From NCBI GenBank assembly GCA_003049485.1, contig PYST01000004.1:186001-250000 (forward strand): 64,000 nt of DNA, written 5' to 3'. Each line of letters begins with the position of its first letter. The first letter of the stretch is position 1. The stretch comes from Ophioceras dolichostomum. Its lineage: Eukaryota; Ascomycota; Sordariomycetes; Magnaporthales; Ophioceraceae. Position numbers and translations under genes: made by a program. This document shows positions 1 to 10,959 of the stretch, piece by piece. Below the pieces are notes generated by a model. That model had not been told where the DNA came from. It saw only the letters and a list, made by a program, of their open reading frames with translations, and searched no databases.

Positions 1-1787
1 GGTCGCCGGCGGGCCGCAAGGAGTTCCTGTGCTGGAACACGCCATACAAGGTTCCCGGGGACCCGGCGAGCGGGCGCGGCGACGCAAAGTACGAGTGCGC
101 CCGGCTATTCTGCCAGCTCGTACTGCGCGGCGTGCGCGTCATCGCCTTCTGCCGCGTGCGCGAGCAGTGCGAGAAGCTGGTCGCCGCCGTGCGTCTGGAG
201 CTCGAGCGTCTGGGCCGCGGGGAGTGTGGCAACCGTGTCATGGGCTACCGTGGCGGGTACACGCCGCAGGACCGGCGCCGCATCGAGAACGACATGTTTG
301 AGGGCAGGCTGGTCGGCATTGTAGCAACTACGGCGCTAGAGCTAGGTGTTGACATCGGCTCGCTCGACTGTGTCATTTCCTGGGGCTTCCCTTACACGAT
401 CGCTAATCTTCGGCAGCAGAGCGGGCGTGCTGGGAGGCGGAACCGAGACTCACTCTCCGTGCTTGTGGGTGACTCGTTCCCGACGGACCAGCACTACATG
501 CAGAACCCGGGCGAGCTCTTCACGCATCCCAACTGCTCAGTGCAGGTCGATCTGGAGAACATGCTTGTGCGCGAGGGCCACATCCAGTGCGCCGCGCACG
601 AGATGCCCATCCGGCCGGCCGAAGACAGCCGCTACTTCGGCGCCGACTTACCTCGAATCTGCGAGGAGCGGCTCGTGCCCGACGAACTGGGCTTCTACCA
701 CTGCCACGACCGCTTCCGGCCCGTGCCCTCGAAGTTCGTGTCCATCCGCGACACCGAGGACGAGCATTTCGCCATCATCGACATATCACACGGCAGGAAC
801 GTCGTGCTGGAGGAGCTCGAGGCGTCCCGCGCAACCTTCACGCTCTACGACGGCGCCATCTTCCTCCACCAGGGCACAACCTACCTCGTGCGCGACTTCA
901 GCCCGGAGAAGCGCATGGCCAGGGTCGAGAAGGTGAAAGTCGACTGGACGACCACGCAGCGCGACTACACCGACATCGACCCGGTCGAGACTGAAGCGGT
1001 CAAGCGTATCCGCGGCTCCCCCTCCCGCGCCTACCACGGCACCATCCGCATCAAGCAGGTCGTCTTCGGCTACTTCAAGGTCGACCGGCGCAACCGCGTG
1101 CTCGACGCCGTGCACGTCGACAACCCGCCCGTGGTCCGCTTCAGCAAGGGGATGTGGCTGGACGTGCCTCGCAGGGGGCTCGAGATCCTGGCGGAGCGGC
1201 GCCTGCACGCCGCGGCGGCCATCCACGCCGCCGAGCACGCCGTCATGTCGCTGGTGCCCAATTTCGTCATCAGCGCTCCCGGGGACGTCAGGACGGAGTG
1301 CAAGGTGCCCGGGAAGGAGTTCGCGAAGAAGGAGACAACGCGCAAGCGGCCCGCGCGCCTGACGTTCTACGACGCGAAGGGAGGGGCGGGCGGGTCGGGG
1401 ATCAACACGAAGGCGTTCGAGTTCGTGGACTCGCTGCTGAGGCAGGCGCTCGGGAGGGTAGAGGCCTGCGGGTGCCTGCAGGGGTGTCTGGAGTGCGTGG
1501 CCAGCGAGATGTGCAAGCACGCGAACGAGGTCATGAGCAAGGCCGGGTGCGGGGTCGTGCTGAGGAGCCTTTTGGGATTGCACATCGACGTCGACGCGTT
1601 GCCTATGGGGCCTGAGGAGGGCGCTCCGGTGGGTGGGGGAGGGGGGATGGGCGTGGAGACTGTTGAGCTTGCCATGCCCGTCCCGGCTAGGGATGCGGCT
1701 TTGTTGAAGGACCTTGGAAGCGACGATGACGACGACGATGATGATGTTGAAGAGGACTACGATGAACAAGGGAATGAAAAGTTATAA
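1..1787 (+). CDS. HRQ1: HRQ1-type RecQ4-related DNA helicase, 3' part (partial at the window edge)
   Basis: The frame is open from base 3, so the visible 594 residues are the C-terminal part of a larger protein whose DEAD/DEAH half lies outside the window. I see helicase motif V (ATTALELGVDIG) and motif VI (QQSGRAGRR), then a long region typical of the DUF1998/HRQ1 family. A four-cysteine cluster follows (CGCLQGCLECV and a further Cys six residues on), which in this family binds zinc. The protein ends in a tail of eight consecutive Asp. Hrq1 proteins are 3'-5' DNA helicases of the RecQ4 type that act in interstrand crosslink repair and telomere maintenance in the nucleus; that role is taken from the family. 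No intron is seen in the visible part. The next gene on this strand starts about 2.5 kb away, so it is an independent gene. Confidence 0.9.
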   Translation, partial: SPAGRKEFLCWNTPYKVPGDPASGRGDAKYECARLFCQLVLRGVRVIAFCRVREQCEKLVAAVRLELERLGRGECGNRVMGYRGGYTPQDRRRIENDMFEGRLVGIVATTALELGVDIGSLDCVISWGFPYTIANLRQQSGRAGRRNRDSLSVLVGDSFPTDQHYMQNPGELFTHPNCSVQVDLENMLVREGHIQCAAHEMPIRPAEDSRYFGADLPRICEERLVPDELGFYHCHDRFRPVPSKFVSIRDTEDEHFAIIDISHGRNVVLEELEASRATFTLYDGAIFLHQGTTYLVRDFSPEKRMARVEKVKVDWTTTQRDYTDIDPVETEAVKRIRGSPSRAYHGTIRIKQVVFGYFKVDRRNRVLDAVHVDNPPVVRFSKGMWLDVPRRGLEILAERRLHAAAAIHAAEHAVMSLVPNFVISAPGDVRTECKVPGKEFAKKETTRKRPARLTFYDAKGGAGGSGINTKAFEFVDSLLRQALGRVEACGCLQGCLECVASEMCKHANEVMSKAGCGVVLRSLLGLHIDVDALPMGPEEGAPVGGGGGMGVETVELAMPVPARDAALLKDLGSDDDDDDDDVEEDYDEQGNEKL

Positions 1788-2478
1788 CACGCATGGCGGA
1801 AGATGGGACACACAATAGAGGTTGAGGACCCAAAGGACCCAATGGACCTACCTAGCATTGTGAACCAACACAAGGCCTGTATTATTGGTATTCTGGATGT
1901 GCTTCCGGAGTTGCGTGCCTGTTCCGCTTATTAAAGCACCATTAACAAACATCGCCCGATCTGGGCAATACATAAATTCTTGGGAAATTGTACGAAGCCA
2001 AGGAGTAATAAGGTTTGCCGAGTCGGGACAAACATATCTTGGTGCCGCGCTGCCAGCCAGCAGCTGTCAGGTTTCAACCTCTCGGGAACATTTCTTGTCG
2101 CCAAGGAGATCGAGACCAGGCAGTCTAATCTCTTCTGTTTGTGAGAGTCTGCCCTACCGAGCATCCCACCTGGTTGTGGCTTCGACAGCCTCGGGTTTTC
2201 TCACCTCCCTCCGTTCCTCTTCCTTCCCTCCATCCGGAATCCCTTGTGGAAGCGCCTACAACAGACGGATGGAGCCTTCTTCTGGCCTCGACCTGGGGGG
2301 TTCCATGATTCCCGGTCGTTTATTATTACGGGCTGTGCCTGCTGTTAGCTGCAGTCGCTGGTGGCCTGGCCGTATGGGGCTCAATAGGGCGGCCGACTTT
2401 TACGACCCTGCAAGCATGAGGGCAGGGCAGGGGCAGGCTGGTGGTTTCGCCAAGGCCAGACATCAGCGCCATCAGCAT

Positions 2479-2479
<1 letters not shown>

Positions 2480-2516
<37 letters not shown>

Positions 2517-2546
2517 ACCNNNNNNNNNNNNNNNNNNCCCCCCCCC
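2480..2546. repeat. Poly-C homopolymer interrupted by an 18-base assembly gap
   Basis: A run of 37 C (2480-2516) is followed by ACC, then 18 undetermined bases (2520-2537), then nine more C. The gap almost certainly marks a homopolymer that could not be resolved, so its true length is unknown. The complementary strand is a long G-run able to form G-quadruplexes. Any frame drawn across it is meaningless. Confidence 0.9.
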
Positions 2547-3370
2547 ACAATCTCGCAAGATACGTCCGAAAGCCTCAATTATCGGAAATACTACGTGCGA
2601 GGCAAAGGGAAACCTTCGAGTCGTTCTCGAGTAGGGACCCTGGTGTTATTACCAATCGCGCTGTTCTGTGCATGGGCTGGCCTGCCTGTCAGCCATTCAT
2701 TCATTCGTTCTGTTTAAAACTCGTCCTCTGCATTTCGGGACTGGCAAGGCAGCAGGGCAAGATCGACGACGATACAGGACAGGCAAGTCTGTCAATCCCC
2801 ACCATACCGGGTCCTCCGCTTCCTCTGAGATGCCAAGGATGCTTTGGAAACTCCAGTATCCCAAATAACGCCTCAACCAACAGCTCCCATATGCCAAACG
2901 ACATTGAGAAATCAGAAGAAGAAAAAGGAACCTCTTATCACCAACACCAACAACACGTGCAGGTGATCTGCAGGTCTGGGTTGTTCCTGATGCCGTTGGG
3001 GGTTGACAACGATTTTGACAGCAGACGGCCTGGACTGAAACTCGACGCGTGCCAAGATGCGCGCCAGCTTGGCTTCCTTGGCCTTTTCCCGTTATAAAGG
3101 CAAAAGGGGGGCTGAAGAGATCAGCGAGATGGCTGCATGCTCACTTCGCCAGCGCAGAGCTGCTTGCAAAATGCGACGAGAGCCCCCCTTGTCGGGATGA
3201 ATGATGAACAAGGTCGGTTCGGTCTCACGCTCTCGCATTCATCACTTGTCCTCAAGAAACCACATTTTTAGCTTCAATTTTTTTTTCTTTGTCTATTTTT
3301 TCTTATTCTCTCTCTGGTTTGCTTCTCTTTCTTCTTTTTCGACTCTTATACCCCGTATCCTCTAGCTCAT

Positions 3371-3395
3371 CGCCGCCGCCGCCGCCGCCGCCGCC
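3371..3395. repeat. CGC/GCC trinucleotide microsatellite
   Basis: About eight uninterrupted GCC units lie roughly 0.9 kb upstream of the exchanger start codon. They are not in a supported reading frame, so this is a non-coding, potentially polymorphic repeat. Confidence 0.8.
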
Positions 3396-4272
3396 AGCCG
3401 CAAAAAGTCGAAAATAGGGGTAACCACTTACACAGCACACAGATCTCTTGTACAGGGAACACCAGCATTGAGTTCCCTCGTCTGTGTGAGACATCTGGGC
3501 CGTCCCGCGCAACTCTCCACAGGGCAATTCCTTGCAATTGCTCGCTGCTGAGTCGTGGTTGGTCTGCGTCCCCGATTAATTAGAGTGATTGGAGTGAGAC
3601 TGGCTGGCAAGTGCGCGAGTACCCGATACACGATAGTGTCGCCGCATCAGCACCAATTCCCCCCAATCCCCAGCTTCTCCTGTACCAAATCAGCGTACAG
3701 TCGTACCCAACCCACCACTCGGTGGCACTCACACATCCACTATTGATCCCCTCCCTGGGTGGCACCTCTGCCGAACCCACCCTCCACTGCAACCTCTTCC
3801 GGACGCTGTACCTAGTACAAGTAGTGCCTCCTCCGCTCTTCAGCCTCACCTCCCCAAGTATCGACCCAAGCGTGCCAAGCAGGCCAGTCCTTTCCACGTG
3901 TGCCAGGCTCTCCCTTCTTTCCACCCTCGCTCAGATTGTCGTTTCTTCCTTTTCTCTCCCTTTCTCCCTCCACGGTTTTATGACCGTCTCGGTTTTGTTC
4001 AGCCGCTTCGTCCTTTTGTTCGAACTAGAAGCCACTACCTCGATACTAGCTCCTATAGTCCCCTCCTAGCCCAAGCCACCTCAACGCAGCCCCTCGAGCC
4101 GGTGCGTGCGCGACACGAAGGACCCCAGGATAAGCACATGTCCTGAGACGGAAAAAGCAAAGGAGCCCTCTCTATCCCCGTCTAGCGCAAAGCAAGCTCT
4201 TGCTCGTCGAAAAGTTATTTCATATATAAACTGCCTAACTCGCCCATCGCGGCGGGGCGCCCATCCAGAACG

Positions 4273-6127
4273 ATGGAACCGTCACAACGATCGACAGCGC
4301 CAGCCTCGCAAGTTGCGCCAGGAGGCACGGATGCGCCACGGCAGCCTGAGATCGACACCACCGCGAAAACAACCGGCCCAGTAGCAGCAGCAGCAGCAGC
4401 AGCTCCAGTAGCGGCAACGGCACCGGCACCAGGAGCAGCCGCAGACACGAAAACCGTGGCGGAGAAGGCAGAGGTGGAAGTGAAGGCCGCCGAATCGACA
4501 GGAGCGACACCGCCCCCCACAGCGGGAGGCAGTTCCCCCGCAACGGTCGCCGGGACGCCATCGCCGGCCGTATCGCCGAAGCAGAAGTCGCTTCCCATCG
4601 CACCAGCAGCATCCGCGGCGCCCCTCCTTTCTACCTCAGGCGCCAGCATCGGAGCTGGAGGGGGAGGAGGAGGAGTAGGAGGGCTGACGGTGAAGCTCCT
4701 GCCCTCGCACCGCGGCGACGTCGAGCTCGGCAGCAGCAACGGAAACGGCAACATCATCACGCCCGTCGGCCTGCGCCGGCGACGCACCACCATGCCGGCG
4801 CTCATCCGGCCCGAGGGCGAGAGCGGCCGAAAGGGGTTCAGCCCCGTGCACTTCCTGCGCATCACGCTGCGGTCGGCCAGCCTGGTCTCGCGCGGCGTCA
4901 ACGTGCTGTGGCCCGTCGTGCCGGCCGCCATCGCGGTGCGCTACGCCATGCCGGACCAGAACCTGCTCATCTTCATCCTGGCGTACATCTCGATGGTGCC
5001 GTGCGCGAACCTGGTCGGCTTTGCGGGGCAGGAGCTGGCTAGGAAGGTGTCGCATGTGTATGGTGTGCTTGTTGAGACTTGGTGAGTGTTTTTTTTCCCC
5101 TTCTGTCTGTCTGCCTGCTTGTTCTAGGGTTCCAAGTGCTGACGAGCGCCCGAATGACAGCTTTGGTTCGATCGTCGAGATCATCATGTTCATCGTCCTC
5201 CTCACCCGCGGCCCCGACCTCGTGCCCGTCATCCAGGCCGCCATCCTGGGCTCCATCCTCGCCACGCTCCTCCTCTGCCTGGGCATGTGCTTCATCGCCG
5301 CGGGCATCCGCCGCGAGGAGACGGAGCACAACGAGGCCATCAGCGAGGTCGGCAGCGGCCTCCTCCTCGTCGCGGGCGTGGGCCTCGCCATCCCGACCCT
5401 CTTCAAGAAGGCGGCCGCGGGAGGGACGCTCGACGACGCGGCGCTCGAGGACCGCACCATGTCCATCTCGCGCATCACCGCCATCCTGCTCATGCTCGCC
5501 TACTTCGTCTTCGTCTGGTTCCAGGCCAAGACCCACCACGGCATCTACGACGCCATCTTCGAGGACGACCACCAGCGCGACGTCGACCGCGTGCGCGACC
5601 GCGCCAAGCACAAGATGACCCTCGTCGAGTGCACCGTCGCCCTCGTGTGCTCCATCGCGCTCGTCACCTTGATGGCCATCTACCTGGTCGAGAAGATCCA
5701 CTTCATGGTGACGGAGCGCGGGATATCGGACTCGTTCATGGGCCTGATCCTCGTGCCCCTGGTCGAGAAGGCCGCAGAGCACCTGACCGCCGTGGACGAG
5801 GCCTGGGACGACCAGATGAACTTCGCCCTGTCGCACGTCATGGGCGCCACGCTGCAGACCGCCCTGTTCAACGCGCCCCTGATCGTCATCGTCGGGTGGG
5901 GGCTGCACAAGCCGATGGGCCTCGACTTCCACCTGTTCGACATCGCCATGCTGATCCTCGCCATCATCACCGTCGGCAACTTCCTGCGCGACGGCAAGAC
6001 GAACTACCTCGAGGGCTTCCTGAGCGTGATCGTCTACATCGCCATCGCCGTGGCCGCGTGGCACTACCCCAACCCTGCGTCTATGGTGGTGGGGGGCGAT
6101 GCCGGTAGCAGTGGCGGCGGCCATTGA
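4273..6127 (+). CDS. CaCA superfamily cation/H+ exchanger (CAX-like), divergent
   Basis: Two exons, 4273-5081 and 5162 less one (5161)-6127, join across a 79-nt GTGAGT...CAG intron to give 591 residues. The junction yields VETC|FGSIVEI, the family's first alpha repeat. Residues 1 to about 190 are low-complexity and rich in Ala, Pro and Gly, with a (AGC)7 tract at 4383-4403. The rest has about ten hydrophobic segments. The second alpha repeat is recognisable around LVEKAAEH followed by GATLQTALF. Family members sit in vacuolar or other endomembranes and exchange Ca2+ or monovalent cations for protons. The usual GNxxE signatures of both repeats are altered here (GSIVE and VEKAAE), so I do not assume Ca2+ as substrate. 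The start is the first ATG of the open frame. It converges with nitrate reductase, 0.84 kb away. Confidence 0.85.
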
Positions 6128-6969
6128 TGATGATTCTGTTTTGCTTTTCCTTCCTCCCTCTCGCCGTTCTTCTAAAATTTCTCTCTACCTTTTCGTTCGC
6201 GTATTTTGAGCATTTGGGCCTATCTATCTATCCATCCATCCATCCATCCATCCATTCATCTAGGACTATCTGGTAACCCCCTACACATACTTACCAACTG
6301 ATACCCCCCATCACAGCGAGCGGGCCAAGCGGCGGATACCATACCATACATTACATCGTACCTACCTACAGGTATATCTGCCATTGCCGAGCGATTTCAG
6401 GATTTAGGATTTCAAAATGCAGCAACAACAGCAGGATAGAGTGACATGACCTCTTATGAAGGACGGACTCGTTTCTTATTGTTTCACCTTGGGTTATCTC
6501 TCAGCTTTGTTTTGCCCGTCTGCGCTACTTGCTATGGTATATATCCGTATAATATATATTGGCATATGTATCTATCGTCAGATATTTGACATGTAGACAT
6601 CTGACCATCTTGTAAAGGCGTCAGAATATGGAGCATGTACCTAGCCTGAGACGTTCAATATTTGTCGGGCGTACACCAAGGTTCATATTGCGATAGGAGA
6701 TTTTATGGGTTGGAACAATGATGATGGGATATAAAATGGGACACTCGTCTGCACTAGGCATGTTCAGGGATGAATTTCGTTGAAGGCGCAAACTGTTCGT
6801 CATTAAAATGTGGATATCTCTTTTGGTCATATCGTGCATATACGCGGTCGCATTACTTAGGTATCTGTCCAAACGCTATGCGAAACAACCCCTTTCATTT
6901 AGTCGTATGCAAATGCCCATCATGTATGCCCGTCGTCGTGCTTGCTTCCCACAGACGTCAAGGCAACAC
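6128..6969. other. Region between convergent 3' ends, with a TATC/TCCA microsatellite
   Basis: This holds the 3' UTRs of the exchanger and of nitrate reductase. A TATC-then-CATC tetranucleotide repeat lies at 6221-6261, followed by AT-rich DNA. I see no gene here. Confidence 0.6.
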
Positions 6970-9829
6970 TCAGAAAAACAGCAGATCCTCTTCTCCCCAT
7001 CCAAGCTCCTGCGTGAGGATCCGCTTCACGCTCGTCTCCATACTCCCAGGCCCGCAGATAAGCACCAGATCACCTGCTGCGCTCTTCTCCTCCTCGCCGC
7101 CGCCGCTTTTGCGTTTGCGCCCAACCTCCCTCTCGAAGAACGCCTCGTCCATCCGACCCCTGAGCCCCGTCCATGCCTCCGACGGCCTCGACAGCGTATG
7201 CACGACCCGGCACCTGTCCTCGTTGCCCGCCGCCAGCGCCTCCAGCTCCTCCCGGCACAGCACGTCCTCCTCGGCGCGGTTCCCGTCCAGCACGAGGCAC
7301 CGCGTCGGGTCCGCCTTGTCCTGCATCACGGCCCTGAACACCTGGAAGATGGGCGTTATACCGCTCCCGCCGCACACCATGACGAACCTCCGCACGCGGC
7401 GCTCCCTCCCGGAGATGCTGCACCTCCCCCCACCGAGGTACTCGAACTTGCCGACGGGCCCCTTGAAGTCGACCCAGTGGCCCAGCGGGATCTGGTCGAG
7501 CGCCTGCGTCATGCGCCCGCCCTTCGCGGTCGGCGTGTCGCGGTAGATCTTGATGAGCACCCGCAGGCTGCCGCGGTCGGTGGCCTCGGAGAGGGGCGTG
7601 TAGGCGCGCATGATGGCCTCGCGGGTCACCGGGTCGCGGAGGCGGATCATGAGGTGCTGGCCCGTCGGCAGGCCGATGAGCTGGTCGGCGTGCTCCAGGG
7701 CGAAGGTGAAGATGGTGGAGTCGGAGCTGACGGGCTCCTTGGAGCTCAGGAGCGCCTTGGTCCACGCCTTGGACTGCAGGAAGATGGGGCGCTTTTCGTC
7801 GGATGACGATGGCGGCGGTTCTTCTGGGTTGGCGAGGAGGTCGCGAGACGCCGCGTCGAGGGTGCCGATGTGGTAGTCGGGCATCATGGCTTTGGCGTTT
7901 TCCGAGTCTGTACGTAGCTTGTGTGATTAGCGATGGACAGAGAGAGACCAGTGAAAGGCGCCAAATCTGCGATGCATGTGTTTTGAGTAGGGTCTTTGAG
8001 GATGACTTACGGATCGTGACGAACTCTTCTGAGACGTCCTGGCCTGCAGCTCCGATGATGGATGCGGCGCCTCCGGGATGGCCTTCCAGGAACTTGGTGC
8101 CGTCGTACACCTCACCGTTCACGACAAACCACGGGCTCTTGTCACCGTCGTGCTCCCGCAGCTCCTCGATCGTGATGGTCCGATCGACGGTCTTGTTGAC
8201 CATGCATATCTCCTTGGCCGGCTCCGCCTCGACCGCGACGTCGTCCTCGCCCGAGAGCTTCTCGCCCCAGAAACCGTTGGAGATGTTGCCCCCGGCCTTT
8301 TTGACGCGCTCCATCCAGCCCCCGGGCATCAGGGCGGGCTGCGTCGGGTGCTCGAATCGCAGCGAGCCGCTGTGGGCGTCCCGGTGGATCACGACCCGGT
8401 ACCACGGGTTGTTCATCATGCCCAGCACGCTCCAGTACATGTCGCGCGGTTGCACCATCATGGAGTCGTCCATGGCCCGTATCATGACATCGTCGGCGGC
8501 CTGCAGCTCGGCCATTGGGATGTCGATATCCCAGAAGCACCAGCAGAAGCAGGCCTCCCGCCAGCTCAGGTCGACCCTGCCGCCGTACAGCCTGTCGCCC
8601 TCGGCCGCGAGCCTGTAGTCGTCCTCCGGGTATCTCAGGTTTGCGAGCAGCCAGCTCTTGCCCCGGTCGAGGGTGACCTCGAGCCGCGTGACGCGCTTGC
8701 CGCCGCCGGCGTAGGCATAGCCCCTGAACTTGTACGACGGCAGTGCCGAAGACACCGTCTCGTCGTGGGCGGGGAAGCACGTGGCGCTGTTGGTGTTGAG
8801 GTCGTAGATCGCGTAGCGTTCGTCCTTCCACGTCTCCGGTAGGTCGGCGCTGGCCTCGGGCGAGATCATGGTCGGCAGCACACGGTTGTCGTAGATGTGG
8901 TACCAGTTATCGCTCGGCTTGCTGGTTACGACGATGCGCCGGAGCCACTTGACGCTGCGCCCGCCGATCTGGCCCGGGATCACTATCCTCAGCGGCTTGC
9001 CGTGGTCGGGGTGCAGCGCCTCGCCGTTCATCTTGTGCGCCACCATGACGCCGCGCTCCGGGTCCATGGCCCAGTTGAGCTTGATCGATGTGCCGTAGTA
9101 GCCGTTGGGGAGTTTGTCTGCGCCCTCGAAGCACACGTATCGAGCGCCCCGGCGAGGCACGGCACTGGCGAGGAGGTCGCCCAGCGCAGTGCCAGTCCAT
9201 AGTGACGTTGAGAGCCCCGCGGCGCCCCACGAGAAGCCCTTGGTCTTGCGCACCACGTTCTGCTCCTTGCGGCGGTTGCCCGCGCACACCAGCGTGACCG
9301 GGTACGTCAGCTGTTCATAATCCCGGATCAGGTCTCGAAGAGTCAGCCGAAAGGGGATCTCCACCATGCCTTCGACGGAGAACTCCCAGTCCAACATCTC
9401 CGAATCCTCCACGCGTGGCACGGCCCCATGATTCCTAACGTAGTGGAGGTCCTTCGTCGTCAGGAAGCCTTCGTTGTAGAGATCGCTCAGTGGCGCCTCG
9501 ACGTTGAAAGGATGGATGCCTGTGAGCCGGATCAGGCGCGGGTCACGCTCGACGTGGTTATCCGGGGTTTTAAGGTCTTCGGCGAGGACGCTCGCGGGCT
9601 TGGATGGCGGCGGCAGAGGATACGGGCGGCTTCCATCGTCGTCACTTGTTGACTCGGTGTATCCGATGTCTTCCTCGAAGCTTGAGGTGGTGCCATTGTC
9701 GACGCTGATACTGGATTGTCTTGACACCTCAAAAATTTTGGCTGGTTTGGGAGGGAAGACGATCAGGTCCGGAGACTTGAAAGGAAGAGACTCCGGGACG
9801 GGTGTTGATGTTATCGACAAGGGCTCCAT
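6970..9829 (-). CDS. niaD: NAD(P)H nitrate reductase, assimilatory
   Basis: Exons 9829-8011 and 7907-6970 flank a 103-nt intron (7908-8010, GTAAGT...CAG) and encode 918 residues. After an N-terminal linker of about 90 residues comes the molybdopterin domain, with the probable Mo-ligand Cys at residue 182 in VCAGNRR. The Mo-Co dimerisation domain follows. The cytochrome b5 domain has HPGG (His584) and HSENAK (His607, formed across the splice) as heme ligands. Next are the FAD domain (RAYTPLS, GPVGKFEY) and the NAD(P) domain (VCGGSGITPI, ICGPGSME), ending in the usual EEDLLFF. All three redox centres are intact. It reduces nitrate to nitrite in the cytosol. No nitrite reductase or nitrate transporter is linked in this window. 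The N. crassa orthologue is nit-3. Candidate NIT4 and GATA sites lie upstream. Confidence 0.97.
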
Positions 9830-10130
9830 GGCCGGCCGCTTGAATTAAGGGGTAAAAGGGGTAAAGGGGGTAAGGGTAAAAGTGTTAAAGGTACACGGGG
9901 CAAAAGGAATTCAGGGTCCTCAAAGACCAAATAGGTCACAGCGACTTATATATCGGCTGCAACGTCTTTGAAAAATGGGGCATGCAGCGTGTGCGAGCCA
10001 CAGGATATGGGGCTGGTTAAGACCTGGGAGGAAAAGTACAAAGAAGTCGCGACAACATCAATCCTATACTGCCATTTACAGAGCAGCTTGGCTAGGCGCC
10101 TACGAGTATTTAGGCATGTGCTCCAGTCTA

Positions 10131-10186
10131 TATGAAGCAGTGAAAGAGCTGTATGAAGCAGTGAAAGAGCTGTATGAAGCAGTGAA
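10131..10186. repeat. 21-bp tandem repeat, 2.7 copies
   Basis: The unit TATGAAGCAGTGAAAGAGCTG occurs at 10131-10151 and 10152-10172 without a mismatch, with a 14-bp partial copy at 10173-10186. It sits about 300 bp upstream of the nitrate reductase start codon, so it may lie in its promoter or leader. Being 21 bp long, it preserves frame: on the plus strand an 86-codon open frame reads a heptad, YEAVKEL, three times. Confidence 0.9.
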
Positions 10187-10834
10187 GGGGCAGACAGTGA
10201 TGCTGGCCGTTGCAACATCAGGGAAGGCTAGGTAGACAGGTAGCGTTGCTTTGTCGAAAGTTGAATACAGGGGAAGGGGCCGGCTATGTAAGTAGAAGCC
10301 CCGGGAAGCTGTCAAGCTATAGACGGGACATAGGCGGCACATAGACGGCCTATAGACGGGGGAGTAGATGTTGTGGCGCACATCGCAAGATGGGGAACCA
10401 ACGAATAATGGTGGGCGAAGCCAGATATCTCCGAGACGCAAAGGGGTAGGGATCGGGGGGAGATGCTCCTCCCACACGGCCAATACCAAGAAACCAAGGA
10501 GAATGACCAGAATATGTCCCTTGGTGTCACTGGCCAGTCAGGAGAGTCGGGCCAGGCTGACTGCAGAAGTCGCCGTTGGGCAAGATCATCCCGACCCGAG
10601 AAGCAGGTAGCAGCAGTCTCGTACGAAATAACAGTATGTGGTTTGACGACGGGCGGTAGCATCTCCACGAAGTGCCGTGCAGATACTCGCACCAGACGTT
10701 GCTGGGTGCCTCTGCCTCGAGAGTGGTGGAGACTCGACAAGTGAAGTATTCGCTCCACTTCATGGCACGCATATGAGAGCAACCCGCGGTTCTGCAAGCC
10801 CCATCTCCGGGTACAGACAAGACAAGTCGGCAGC

Positions 10835-10842
10835 TCCGCGGA
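10835..10842. promoter_or_regulatory. Candidate NIT4/NirA site (TCCGCGGA)
   Basis: A perfect 8-bp palindrome TCCGCGGA, preceded by C so that CTCCGCGG also fits the NirA consensus CTCCGHGG. It lies 1.0 kb upstream of the nitrate reductase start. Assignment rests on motif identity and on the neighbouring gene only. Confidence 0.45.
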
Positions 10843-10945
10843 TGTATGCGGTGTATTTGAACAGACGGGATTTGCTATGTCCCTTATCAGCAAGTGTACT
10901 TTTGTCTGGTATGAGCAGTTTTCGTCGCACATCAAAAGTGTTGTT

Positions 10946-10959
10946 GATAAGGATTGATA
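10946..10959. promoter_or_regulatory. Paired GATA motifs (candidate NIT2/AreA site)
   Basis: Two TGATAA elements lie 10 bp apart, about one helical turn, on the plus strand at 10945-10950 and 10955-10960. They lie about 1.1 kb upstream of nitrate reductase and about 100 bp from the NIT4-like palindrome. NIT2/AreA GATA factors favour paired GATA elements at nitrogen-regulated genes. Chance occurrence of GATA is common, so confidence is moderate. Confidence 0.45.

Larger units (their letters stand above)
1788..4272. other. Intergenic region upstream of the cation exchanger
   Basis: No coding region is supported. The open frames here are short, disagree with each other and run through the poly-C tract and gap. 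The last kilobase is pyrimidine-rich with a GCC repeat, as expected of a fungal promoter and long 5' leader. The HRQ1 3' UTR must also lie at the left end. Confidence 0.6.

Noticed and set aside
1885..3097. Proline-rich open frames across the poly-C run and gap
   Set aside because: The Pro runs come from the homopolymer, the frame passes through undetermined bases, and the flanking translation has no conserved character or splice structure.
5039..6124. A 361-codon antisense frame over the cation exchanger
   Set aside because: Composition is dominated by Asp, Val, His and Glu, as produced by reverse reading of GC-rich membrane-protein codons. No promoter or homologous motif is visible.
9975..10489. 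Small frames over the 21-bp repeat as genes
   Set aside because: The heptad reading is a direct effect of a 21-bp repeat. Kept as a finding about the repeat and not called as a gene.
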